Part shown: positions 1 to 5,672 of the stretch, piece by piece
How positions within the stretch are numbered: position 1 is the first letter of the stretch
How the letters are laid out: every line of letters begins with the position of its first letter
Source of the DNA: Candidatus Rifleibacteriota bacterium
GTDB taxonomy: Bacteria; UBP17; UBA6191; JACPRK01
Direction: 5' to 3'
DNA: 6,058 bases
NCBI GenBank assembly: GCA_016213865.1
Contig: JACQZL010000200.1
Location: 9,073-15,130, forward strand
The notes under the pieces: generated by a model
Seen by the model: only the letters and a program-made list of their open reading frames with translations
The model's database searches: none
Told to the model about the DNA's origin: nothing
Position numbers and translations under genes: made by a program

Positions 1-2090
1 AGCTCACAGGCCTCCGTGAGCACGTCTCGCCAGTCCTTTGGAATGCGGAGGTCGAGACCGGCGCCGGCCATCGCGGCCGCCGCGCGCGCCACCCCGCGGA
101 GGAACGGCTCCTCGGGGCGGACTTCGGGCGCGGGGCCGAACTTCACGGTCTTTCCGAGCTTGCAGTCCACGGCGACGGACCAGGCCAGGCCCCAGGCGGC
201 GGCGGGATGTCCCAGCAAGGCGGTGAGCTCGGCAAGGTTCTCGGCCCCGAGAGCGGCCCGACCCGCCCGCGCATCGTGGACCAGACGCAACGCCATCGGG
301 ACCGCGCGCGCGTCCCCGTGGGCACAGGCAGGCAGCGAGGCGAGCTCATCGAGGGCGGCCGCGGTCGTCGAGGTGCGCTTGCCGCGTAGGTCTCGAAGAC
401 AGACTGCCATCAGCAACCTGAGCCGGGCTTGCCGGATGGCCGGGTCGAGCGCGTCGAGCATCTCGGCCTTCGCCTGAAGGGCCAAGGCCTTTTCGTAACG
501 CCCGCCGCGTTCGAGCTCTTCCATCACGATCAGGCTGGGCCGCGGGTCCGATGGGAACGCCTCTTGCCAGGCCCGGGCCGCGGCCTCCAGAGCATCCAAC
601 TGCCCGTGGAGGCGGCCCAGATACTTCGTCCAGGCCTGGAAGTTCTCGGTGCTGGGATCCGCTTGGCACGCCCTCTTCAAGCACATCGCTGGATAGAGGT
701 AGTAGTACGGTTCGTTCTCGGGGTCCCAGAGGTCGTCACGAGCTCGGCCGGTCTTCTGGCGGGAGGGAGTGCGGCGGGAGACCCGAGAGAGGACCAGGAG
801 CCCATCCTCCCGCCGTTCGACGACGAAACACTGCAGGATCTGCAGGTGGCGCAACTCGGAGCTCGACAGCGGGCTCAGGAGCGACGCGAGATGGGCGTGG
901 ACCGCGGCCGCCTCCGGGCTCGCTTCGGCAAACTGGCCCTCGCTGACCGCTTCCCGGACGAAGGACGCCCACTCGGCGCAGGCCACGGGCAGATTGCCGG
1001 CGGATTCGGCGGAAGACGCCATCAGGGCCAGGAAGGCCGCGTCCTGGCGCACGGGACCACCCAGTGCCAGCCGGACCGGATCGGACTTGGCCCCCGCTTC
1101 GGTTGCCTTGATGTAGAGGTGCTGCTTGAGCCTCTCCTCGAGCTCCGGTCTGACCTCCCGGCAGACGGTCATCACGTTCCGTAGTTCCCGGATGATGACG
1201 TTGGGGTGGCCGTGCCCGAGGGCCTTGTCTGCCGCGGCAAGGGCCTCCCTGAGCGGCTGGGACGACTGTCTGACGGCGCCTGCAAGTCTGGCGGCCGACG
1301 GGCCCAGCCCCGAGCCGTCGTGGCCCTCGAGCATGGCTGTCATGACCGGCACGAGCCTGGCCGGGGCGGTCGCCGGAGCGATACTTGCCAGGGCCTGCCG
1401 GCAAGCCTCGTCGTCGTATCGATAGAAGCACGCGAGCGCCCGCACCAGCATCTTCCACGGGGCCAGGGGGCTGCGGCGGTGGACCTCCGGCAGGGCCACC
1501 AGGGCTTCGTCGACCGGGCCGGCGACGGCGGCGTCGAACGCCGCCTGGACCCTGGCTGCCGCGAGCCTCAGGGGATGGTCCGGGGGCAAGGCGTCCGAGC
1601 GGGCCAGTTGGTCCGGCCAGGTGAGCAGCGCACCGACCCGGGACTCGAGCCGGGCGCGTTCGTCGGGAGGCAGCGCCGGATCGGCCAGGGGGCGCAGGGC
1701 CTCGTCTAGCGACGGAAATCGACAGGTCAGGCCCTCGTTCGCAGCGGGCAGCCGGTTCCAGGCCTGGGTGTGCCGCTCGCGCACCTGGGCCTCGAGCGTC
1801 TGCGCTTCCGCGGTGAGCCCTCGAGCCCGCAGGCCGGCAATCCGGGCCCGATAGGCCAGGATCAGGAGGTCTTCGGACTCGGAGGTCCGGGTCCCCCGGT
1901 GCCATTCCTTCGTCAGCTCGACGGCCAATCGGACTTGTCCCGTGGCGAGCAGGTCGTCGAGCTGCGCGTGCGCGTCCGCGGGCAAGGGCACCTCCGGCCG
2001 TTCGGTTTCTCTCGGCCGGGGATGAGGGATTGGAGGCTGCGGCCGGGCTCCTCCGCGCGGCCGGAACTTCTTGTACTTCTTGCGACCCAT
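1..2090 (-). CDS. Alpha-helical (TPR-like) repeat protein, 3' end beyond the left edge
   Basis: An open frame starts at ATG 2090-2088 and runs without a stop to the left edge, giving 696 codons; the C-terminus is missing. The N-terminus is strongly basic (MGRKKYKKFRPRG), then Pro/Arg-rich to about residue 37. The rest is Ala/Leu/Arg/Glu-rich and reads as stacked amphipathic helices. Residues 45-107 look like paired helices, and about 475-600 have TPR-like spacing, with alternating 'ALEAAARAWQEAFPSDP' and 'GRYEKALALQAKAEMLDALDP' segments. An aromatic patch (WDPENEPYYYLYPAM) sits at about 455-469. There is no signal peptide or membrane segment, so it is probably cytoplasmic; the basic tail could bind nucleic acid or a ribosome (inference). 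ATG 2090 is the only sensible start: upstream in frame there is no ATG, GTG or TTG before a stop at 2157-2159. No clear Shine-Dalgarno is visible. The function is unknown; HEAT-like or other solenoid folds are alternatives. The frame is near-certain, the family assignment moderate. Confidence 0.85.
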   Translation of the reverse strand, partial: MGRKKYKKFRPRGGARPQPPIPHPRPRETERPEVPLPADAHAQLDDLLATGQVRLAVELTKEWHRGTRTSESEDLLILAYRARIAGLRARGLTAEAQTLEAQVRERHTQAWNRLPAANEGLTCRFPSLDEALRPLADPALPPDERARLESRVGALLTWPDQLARSDALPPDHPLRLAAARVQAAFDAAVAGPVDEALVALPEVHRRSPLAPWKMLVRALACFYRYDDEACRQALASIAPATAPARLVPVMTAMLEGHDGSGLGPSAARLAGAVRQSSQPLREALAAADKALGHGHPNVIIRELRNVMTVCREVRPELEERLKQHLYIKATEAGAKSDPVRLALGGPVRQDAAFLALMASSAESAGNLPVACAEWASFVREAVSEGQFAEASPEAAAVHAHLASLLSPLSSSELRHLQILQCFVVERREDGLLVLSRVSRRTPSRQKTGRARDDLWDPENEPYYYLYPAMCLKRACQADPSTENFQAWTKYLGRLHGQLDALEAAARAWQEAFPSDPRPSLIVMEELERGGRYEKALALQAKAEMLDALDPAIRQARLRLLMAVCLRDLRGKRTSTTAAALDELASLPACAHGDARAVPMALRLVHDARAGRAALGAENLAELTALLGHPAAAWGLAWSVAVDCKLGKTVKFGPAPEVRPEEPFLRGVARAAAAMAGAGLDLRIPKDWRDVLTEACE

Positions 2091-2101
2091 GAAAGACGGC
2101 G

Positions 2102-2118
2102 CGGGCCCGCCGGGCCCG
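2102..2118 (-). promoter_or_regulatory. GC hairpin in the leader of the helical-repeat gene
   Basis: Perfect 7-base arms (CGGGCCC and GGGCCCG) flank a 3-base loop. The hairpin ends 11 bases before the ATG at 2090. No Shine-Dalgarno lies in the remaining gap, so the stem could limit or position initiation. In DNA this GC-rich a short stem can also arise by chance, so the role is inference. Confidence 0.4.
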
Positions 2119-2131
2119 ACTCGACAGGAAC

Positions 2132-2160
2132 AGGCTACCGCCCCATCCTGCCGCGATCAA
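2132..2160 (-). promoter_or_regulatory. Weak candidate sigma-70-type promoter for the helical-repeat gene
   Basis: On the minus strand TTGATC (2160-2155) and TAGCCT (2137-2132) are separated by 17 bases, the preferred spacing. The -35 matches 4 of 6 consensus bases and the -10 only 3 of 6. Transcription would start near 2125 and give a short leader containing the 2102-2118 hairpin. The matches are weak and could be chance. Confidence 0.2.
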
Positions 2161-2236
2161 CCGCCTGAACTTCTCGGGAGCGATACCGAGAAATGGGAGC
2201 CCGCATCGCCACGATGCCCGAAGGGTCGTCATTCAA

Positions 2237-2332
2237 CACAGAGACACGGAGGCACAGAGACCCAGAGGGGCTGATTTGATAAGACTTTTCTCTGTGTCTC
2301 CGTGTCTTTGTGTCTTTGTGTCTCTGTGTTTG
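2237..2332. repeat. Inverted array of 8-base tandem units
   Basis: The left half, 2237-2268, is four 8-base units: CACAGAGA, CACGGAGG, CACAGAGA, CCCAGAGG. The right half, 2293-2332, is five units of the complementary type: TGTGTCTC, CGTGTCTT, TGTGTCTT, TGTGTCTC, TGTGTTTG. Bases 2242-2260 and 2289-2307 form a 19-base stem with a single G-T opposition (a G-U wobble in RNA) around a 28-base loop, and other pairing registers also work. The array lies between the stop of the metallopeptidase gene and the start of the next gene on the same strand, so its hairpin could end or stabilise the upstream transcript. From memory, purine/pyrimidine arrays of this kind recur between genes in many environmental bacterial genomes and give spurious 'SVPPCLCV'-like peptides. 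The lower GC contrasts with all neighbouring DNA. Confidence 0.85.
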
Positions 2333-2383
2333 CTTGGGAGTTCCCAGGATTTGGCGTCGCTCCCCACTCCTCGGGCTCGCAGG

Positions 2384-3910
2384 TCACCTTCCCCACGGGA
2401 CCGGCGCACCGTCGAAGGTCGCGGCCGGACGCCCGGCGGGCGGTGGAGGTGCCGTCGCCGGCTCCTCCGGCGAGACCGAGACGGGGACCCCCGCGGCCGG
2501 AGGCAGCATCAGCGCCGGCTGAAGGCGGGTGACAGCGGCGTTGCGCGCGGCCTGTTCGGCCCGGAGGCGCTCCAGCTCGGCGGCGACCTGGCGCCGCAGC
2601 GCCTCGAGTCGGGCGCGCTCCCGTTCCTGCAGGTAGTGGCGCACCAGGATGGCGCCCGGGCCACCGATGATGTCCAGCGGCGAGAGGTGCCATCCGCGCA
2701 GGCCGGCAAGGCGCCGGTCGAGAAGCGCCAGTGAGGCTTCGGCTGCCGGCACGCGCAGGTTGGCAGCGGCCCACCGCCCGACGTCCTCGGCGTCCCCGAC
2801 TGTCCCGGAGGCATTCTGCTCCTTGGCCTTGCCGCGGTGCTCCCGGCGATAGACGGCCGCCAGGTCCTTGCCGAGCAGCTTGTCCAGCGTGGAATCGGAG
2901 GCCTGGAAGCGCGTGTACGCATCGAAGATCGCCGCGACGGCGAAAGCGTCCTCGGGGTGGTCCGCGACCAGCCGGGCGAGGAGCTCGACGAGCGTGCGGC
3001 CGCCGTGGTTGGTCTCGCGGAAGGCAGCCCAGATCTTGTCCTTGGCCCCCGGGATGAAGCGGTAGAGGTCGAAAAGAATGAGGCTGTTGACGTACTCGAC
3101 GGAGATCAGCTCGTCGAACGAGGCCTCTTTCCAGGGCTTCATCGTGTACTTGCCCTTCTCGGTCTCGCGCCGGATCTCTTCGATGCTGGAGACCATGCCG
3201 TCCCTCCCGTCGGGCTCGAAGACCAGCGGAGTGAAGTTGGCCCACCCCTCGAGGAAGGCGGCCCTGGGCGAGTAGTGCCCGCCCTGCCAGAAGAAGGGCA
3301 GGTTGTGGCCGTGGTTGTAGAGCTCCTCGTCGCCGAAGTGGGAATCGTCGGGGCCGTAGTCTCCCAGCCCGCGGCCGGTGTGGTCCTGGGTGTGCGAGAA
3401 CTCGTGGATGAGCAGCTCGTGGACGCTGTCGACGTCCGTGTACGTCCCGAAATAGCTCTGCGAGATGAAGATGTTGCCGCCGCGCGCGTGGGGCCAGACG
3501 CCTTCCTCGTCGCGGGCCGGCTCGCCGGTGTCGGGCTTGCCGTCCTTGTCGGCGTCGACGTACTTGCGCGAATCGTCGACCAGGGTAATCGTGGGCCGGG
3601 CCCCCTCCAGCGTCTGCAGGTCGCGCATGTAGGTCGTGAAGCGGTTCGAGGCGGTCAGCTCCTCGTACGCCTTGACCAGCCCGGGGCACGATGCCCGATG
3701 GGCCTCGAGCCACTCCTGGGCTTCCTTGCTGCCCGGGACCAGCTCGACCGTCTTGGACTTCCAGCGCTGGCCGGTCTTGTCGTGGGGTCCCTCGTAGACC
3801 TGGAAGCGCAGCTTGTACGGGAAGTCCGCGGCCGGCGCGGCGGTGCAGGTCACGGCCAGGGCCAGCACCATCATGGCCGGGAACCACCGGCGGCTATCGA
3901 AACGACGCAT
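2384..3910 (-). CDS. Secreted HExxH zinc metallopeptidase-like protein
   Basis: This is a 508-aa protein. Residues 1-28 form a Sec-type signal peptide (MRRFDSRRWF, a hydrophobic core, then TAAPAA), with likely cleavage near 27-28, so export is expected. The zinc motif HEFSH is at 169-173, where His169 and His173 bind zinc and Glu170 is catalytic. Glu221 in FLEGWANF is a plausible third ligand, a gluzincin arrangement. Just before it is an EF-hand-like calcium loop at 119-130 (D119, D121, D123, D127, E130). Residues 185-215 are His/Asp/Trp-rich (GDYGPDDSHFGDEELYNHGH). The C-terminus has a charged coiled-coil stretch (about 426-460) and a Pro/Ala-rich tail. I cannot name a family; substrate is unknown, and a peptidase inactive on proteins is possible. 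ATG 3910 is chosen because TGGAGG lies 7 bases upstream and the signal peptide starts there; the frame stays open to 4108 but that extension is Arg-rich and unlike protein. Confidence 0.88.
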   Translation of the reverse strand: MRRFDSRRWFPAMMVLALAVTCTAAPAADFPYKLRFQVYEGPHDKTGQRWKSKTVELVPGSKEAQEWLEAHRASCPGLVKAYEELTASNRFTTYMRDLQTLEGARPTITLVDDSRKYVDADKDGKPDTGEPARDEEGVWPHARGGNIFISQSYFGTYTDVDSVHELLIHEFSHTQDHTGRGLGDYGPDDSHFGDEELYNHGHNLPFFWQGGHYSPRAAFLEGWANFTPLVFEPDGRDGMVSSIEEIRRETEKGKYTMKPWKEASFDELISVEYVNSLILFDLYRFIPGAKDKIWAAFRETNHGGRTLVELLARLVADHPEDAFAVAAIFDAYTRFQASDSTLDKLLGKDLAAVYRREHRGKAKEQNASGTVGDAEDVGRWAAANLRVPAAEASLALLDRRLAGLRGWHLSPLDIIGGPGAILVRHYLQERERARLEALRRQVAAELERLRAEQAARNAAVTRLQPALMLPPAAGVPVSVSPEEPATAPPPPAGRPAATFDGAPVPWGR

Positions 3911-3917
3911 CGAGGAA

Positions 3918-3923
3918 CCTCCA
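3918..3923 (-). promoter_or_regulatory. Ribosome binding site of the metallopeptidase gene
   Basis: TGGAGG on the minus strand lies 7 bases upstream of ATG 3910. It decides the start over the longer upstream in-frame ATG at 4108, which has no such site. Confidence 0.8.
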
Positions 3924-4038
3924 GAACCGGGATTGCGTGGGCCGGGCAGAAGGCCCCTGCGGACCGACGTTGTTCTTCTTGTTCGAGGGACGCGGCGAGT
4001 ACCCTCTTCTCTAGATACGGTCCGGATGTGAGAAAGTT

Positions 4039-4068
4039 CTCGCAGGCTACGGGCTGCAGGGCTGCGAG
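4039..4068. repeat. 7-base dyad in the divergent region, possible operator
   Basis: CTCGCAG (4039-4045) and CTGCGAG (4062-4068) are perfect inverted arms separated by 16 bases. The centre-to-centre spacing of 23 bases is about two helical turns, as for some dimeric repressor sites. Its place between divergent genes suits an operator, but a 7-base dyad can occur by chance. Confidence 0.3.
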
Positions 4069-4125
4069 TCGATGTGTTCCGAGACTGCCCCCGCGTCTCG
4101 AGCCTCACGCCTCACCCATCCGTAA

Positions 4126-4980
4126 ATGTCCTCCACTCTCGAATCCACCGTGCGCTGTAGCCTCGGCTCCTCCCTGGGCCTCCCGGCCGTCGTCACTCCC
4201 CTGGGGGCCCTCTTCAACTGCGATTGTCTGCGCCTGCTGGCGGCCGTCGCCACCGACTCGGTCGACTGCGTCTTCGCCGATCCCCCCTTCAACCTGGGCA
4301 AGGACTACGGCCGCGGGACCGGAGCGGACGAACTGGCCGAGCGCGACTACCTGGCCTGGTCCCGCGAGTGGCTGACCGAGTGCTGCCGGGTTCTTTCGCC
4401 CGGCGGTGCGCTCTTCGTCTACAACTTGCCTCGGTGGCTCATCCCCCTCGGCGCCTTCCTGATGGAACGTCTGCAGTTGCGACACTGGATCGCGCTGACG
4501 ATGAAGAGCACCTACCCGCGAGGGGTCCGCCTCTATCCGGCGCACTACGGGCTGCTCTACTTCACCAAGGGGCCGCCGCGAGTCTTCCACCGCCTGCGGG
4601 TCCCCGTGCCGGCCTGCCGACACTGCGGCGGCGATCTCAAGGACTACGGCGGCCACCGCGGGGCGCTCAATCCCGCGGGTCTCAGCCTGACCGACTTCTG
4701 GGAAGACACCTCGCCCGTTCGGCACCGCAAGTTCAAGAACCGGCCCGCGAACGAGCTCAAGCCGATGGTCCCCAGGCGGGCTCTGGAGATGTCGACCGAC
4801 CCCTTCGACCTGGTGCTCGACCCCTTCGGCGGCGGTGGGTCGACCTACGAGGCCGCCGAGCTGGCGGGCAGCCACTGGCTGGGCAGCGAACTGGGCGACT
4901 GCCGCCCGATCGCCGAGCGGCTGCGTCCCTTTGCGACAGCCGGCCGGCTACCGGAGGCCGTCGCCCGGGTGTTGGGATAG
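4126..4980 (+). CDS. Beta-class site-specific DNA methyltransferase (N6-adenine or N4-cytosine)
   Basis: This is a 284-aa amino-methyltransferase that transfers a methyl group from S-adenosylmethionine to DNA. Catalytic motif IV is DPPF at 52-55 (context FADPPFNLGKDYG), and the SAM-binding motif I is DPFGGGGST at 232-240, followed by an acidic residue in GSELG (Glu255). Motif IV before motif I defines the beta arrangement. The middle part, about 130-215, should hold target recognition and includes a CxxC pair (Cys164, Cys167) followed by GGDLKDYGGH, which may bind zinc or be structural. LSLTDFWEDTSPVRHRKFKNR at 186-206 resembles a segment common in this family (from memory). DPPF is compatible with adenine methylation, but the base cannot be decided here. 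ATG 4126 directly follows an in-frame TAA, so it is the first possible start. No Shine-Dalgarno is visible, and GTG 4150 is an alternative. No endonuclease gene is adjacent, so it may be an orphan or mobile-element enzyme. Confidence 0.92.
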   Translation: MSSTLESTVRCSLGSSLGLPAVVTPLGALFNCDCLRLLAAVATDSVDCVFADPPFNLGKDYGRGTGADELAERDYLAWSREWLTECCRVLSPGGALFVYNLPRWLIPLGAFLMERLQLRHWIALTMKSTYPRGVRLYPAHYGLLYFTKGPPRVFHRLRVPVPACRHCGGDLKDYGGHRGALNPAGLSLTDFWEDTSPVRHRKFKNRPANELKPMVPRRALEMSTDPFDLVLDPFGGGGSTYEAAELAGSHWLGSELGDCRPIAERLRPFATAGRLPEAVARVLG

Positions 4981-5028
4981 GGAGGCTGTGGCGGCGCGCT
5001 CGAGCTGCCTCTTGCCCTGGCTCCGGGG

Positions 5029-5061
5029 AAGGTAGAAGCGGCAGGATGCCGCTTCTATCTT
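5029..5061. terminator. 15-bp stem-loop between convergent genes, likely bidirectional terminator
   Basis: Bases 5029-5043 and 5047-5061 pair over 15 positions around a GGA loop. The inner 11 pairs are perfect, then comes one G-T opposition, then three more pairs. It begins 49 bases after the methyltransferase stop and about 100 bases beyond the stop of the hsp20 gene that approaches from the other side. Neither strand has a true T-run after the stem (the plus strand has only TATCTT at its edge), so it may act with Rho or only protect 3' ends. Confidence 0.6.
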
Positions 5062-5158
5062 GCCGCCGCCTCTCGCCAGGAGAGTGCCGCGGGTCCTGGC
5101 GCGCTGCAGTCAGGGGTCTCCGGGCTGCAGGGGTGAGCCGCGGCGCTGCAACAGGTTA

Positions 5159-5497
5159 TCAGGCTGCGAGCCTCTCGCTGGCGGCCTGAGGGCCACCTGC
5201 CGTGATCGCGACCTTCACGGCGTCTTCCATCGGGTCCTTGAAGGGCACCGCGATACGCAGCAAGCCGTTCTCGTAGACCGCTTCGGCCTTCTCGGGCTTC
5301 ACCGGCCAGGCCAGAGCCAAGGCCGCCACGTATTCGAGATCCCTTGCTGGAGCTGTCAAGTGGACGCTGTCTGCCAGGATCTTCAGATCGATGGTATCGG
5401 TTGGTGCCCCTGGAATGGCAAACTCCATGACCAGTTGGTGCTTGGCCTCGTCAGCGTAGGCTACCGTGCTGGGAGCAACTCTGATCAGGTTGTTCAT
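5159..5497 (-). CDS. hsp20: Hsp20/alpha-crystallin family small heat shock protein
   Basis: This is a 112-aa protein, short for the family. Small heat shock proteins are ATP-independent cytoplasmic holdases that keep unfolding proteins soluble. The alpha-crystallin fold is recognisable: an early strand pair (YADEAKHQLVMEFAIPG, 14-30), the 'IDLKILADSVHLTA' strand region (36-49), and the signature AVYENGLLRIAVP (73-85), equivalent to the family's A-x-x-x-n-G-v-L-x-v-x-v-P. VKVAI at 95-99 could serve as the C-terminal IxI/V-type anchor. The N-terminal arm is only about 10 residues, so large oligomers may form differently. ATG 5497 is chosen because AAGGAGGT lies 7 bases upstream; the frame stays open to 5740 but the extension is repeat-derived. 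The gene uses more A/T-ending codons (such as aca, gta, cca) than its neighbours, so recent transfer is possible. Upstream signals suggest sigma-54 transcription and leader-RNA control. Confidence 0.88.
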   Translation of the reverse strand: MNNLIRVAPSTVAYADEAKHQLVMEFAIPGAPTDTIDLKILADSVHLTAPARDLEYVAALALAWPVKPEKAEAVYENGLLRIAVPFKDPMEDAVKVAITAGGPQAASERLAA

Positions 5498-5533
5498 CGT
5501 GTCGACCTCCTTGGCCGGCCCTCGGTTCACACG
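5498..5533 (-). ncRNA. Candidate RNA thermometer in the hsp20 leader
   Basis: In the predicted leader RNA, CGUGU (5533-5529) pairs with ACACG (5502-5498), which directly precedes the start codon. After a 2x2 mismatch (G-G, A-C), ACC (5526-5524) pairs with GGU (5507-5505), the 3' end of the Shine-Dalgarno. The loop is 16 bases. An imperfect stem of 5 plus 3 pairs that covers part of the ribosome site and the bases before AUG is the usual design of heat-opened leaders of small heat shock genes. A competing CAC/GTG hairpin is possible slightly upstream. Known families such as ROSE or FourU are not matched in sequence. Confidence 0.4.
5505..5512 (-). promoter_or_regulatory. Perfect Shine-Dalgarno of the hsp20 gene
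   Basis: AAGGAGGT on the minus strand lies 7 bases upstream of ATG 5497. It fixes the start of the 112-aa protein. Confidence 0.9.
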
Positions 5534-5554
5534 GACGTGATCCGGTGTTGCCAA

Positions 5555-5571
5555 TGCAACGTGCGTGCCAG
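5555..5571 (-). promoter_or_regulatory. Sigma-54 (RpoN) promoter of the hsp20 gene
   Basis: The minus strand reads CTGGCACGCACGTTGCA. This matches the sigma-54 consensus YTGGCACG-N4-TTGCW at every specified base, with the required 10 bases between the -24 GG (5569-5568) and the -12 GC (5557-5556). Transcription should start near 5544, leaving a leader of about 47 bases before ATG 5497. It lies in non-coding DNA in the correct orientation. Sigma-54 promoters need an ATP-driven enhancer-binding activator and are silent without it. Confidence 0.85.
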
Positions 5572-5642
5572 AGGCCTCGACTGCCTGAAGACGCCGTTGG
5601 TGACGAGGCTGTTCACGCTCCCGGCTCCGACCGGATGCGCGC

Positions 5643-5661
5643 GCGGTTCCCTGGGTTCCGC
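5643..5661. promoter_or_regulatory. Possible activator (enhancer) site upstream of the sigma-54 promoter
   Basis: On the minus strand this 19-base dyad reads GCGGAACCCAGGGAACCGC: GCGG/CCGC and CCC/GGG arms around a central A, with symmetric AA-AA mismatches. It can also be read as a direct GGAACC repeat. Its centre at 5652 is about 108 bases upstream of the predicted start, within the usual range for enhancer-binding protein sites. The identity of any activator is unknown. Confidence 0.35.
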
Positions 5662-5672
5662 ATTTCCTCGTT

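Larger units (their letters stand above)
3911..4125. other. Divergent intergenic region
   Basis: This 215-base gap separates the metallopeptidase (minus) from the methyltransferase (plus) and should hold both promoters. I see no convincing -35/-10 pair or sigma-54 site on either strand. Small repeats are present: tandem GGGCTGCA/GGGCTGCG at 4051-4066 and tandem GCCTCAC at 4102-4115, the latter ending 10 bases before the methyltransferase ATG. Confidence 0.6.

Noticed and set aside
736..2232. 498-codon open frame on the minus strand
   Set aside because: It is Arg/Pro/Gly-rich low-complexity sequence that overlaps, in another frame, the better open frame ending at 2090, which has protein-like composition and stays open across the whole region.
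2293..2332. Possible CRISPR or minisatellite coding repeat
   Set aside because: The units are only 8 bases, without spacers, and no frame through them resembles a protein.
2229..3887. 552-codon minus-strand open frame
   Set aside because: It is a shadow of the metallopeptidase gene; it is Arg/Gly-rich and its end is a translation of the 8-base repeat array.
2837..4375. 512-codon plus-strand open frame
   Set aside because: It is antisense to the metallopeptidase gene, which has a signal peptide, an HExxH motif and a ribosome binding site; its tail runs out of frame through the methyltransferase.
4224..5189. 321-codon plus-strand open frame
   Set aside because: It is an out-of-frame shadow of the methyltransferase with Arg-rich composition and no recognisable motif.
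4126..5497. Methyltransferase plus Hsp20 as parts of one defence system
   Set aside because: The genes are convergent, separated by a stem-loop, have separate control signals, and no endonuclease, helicase or other defence gene lies nearby.
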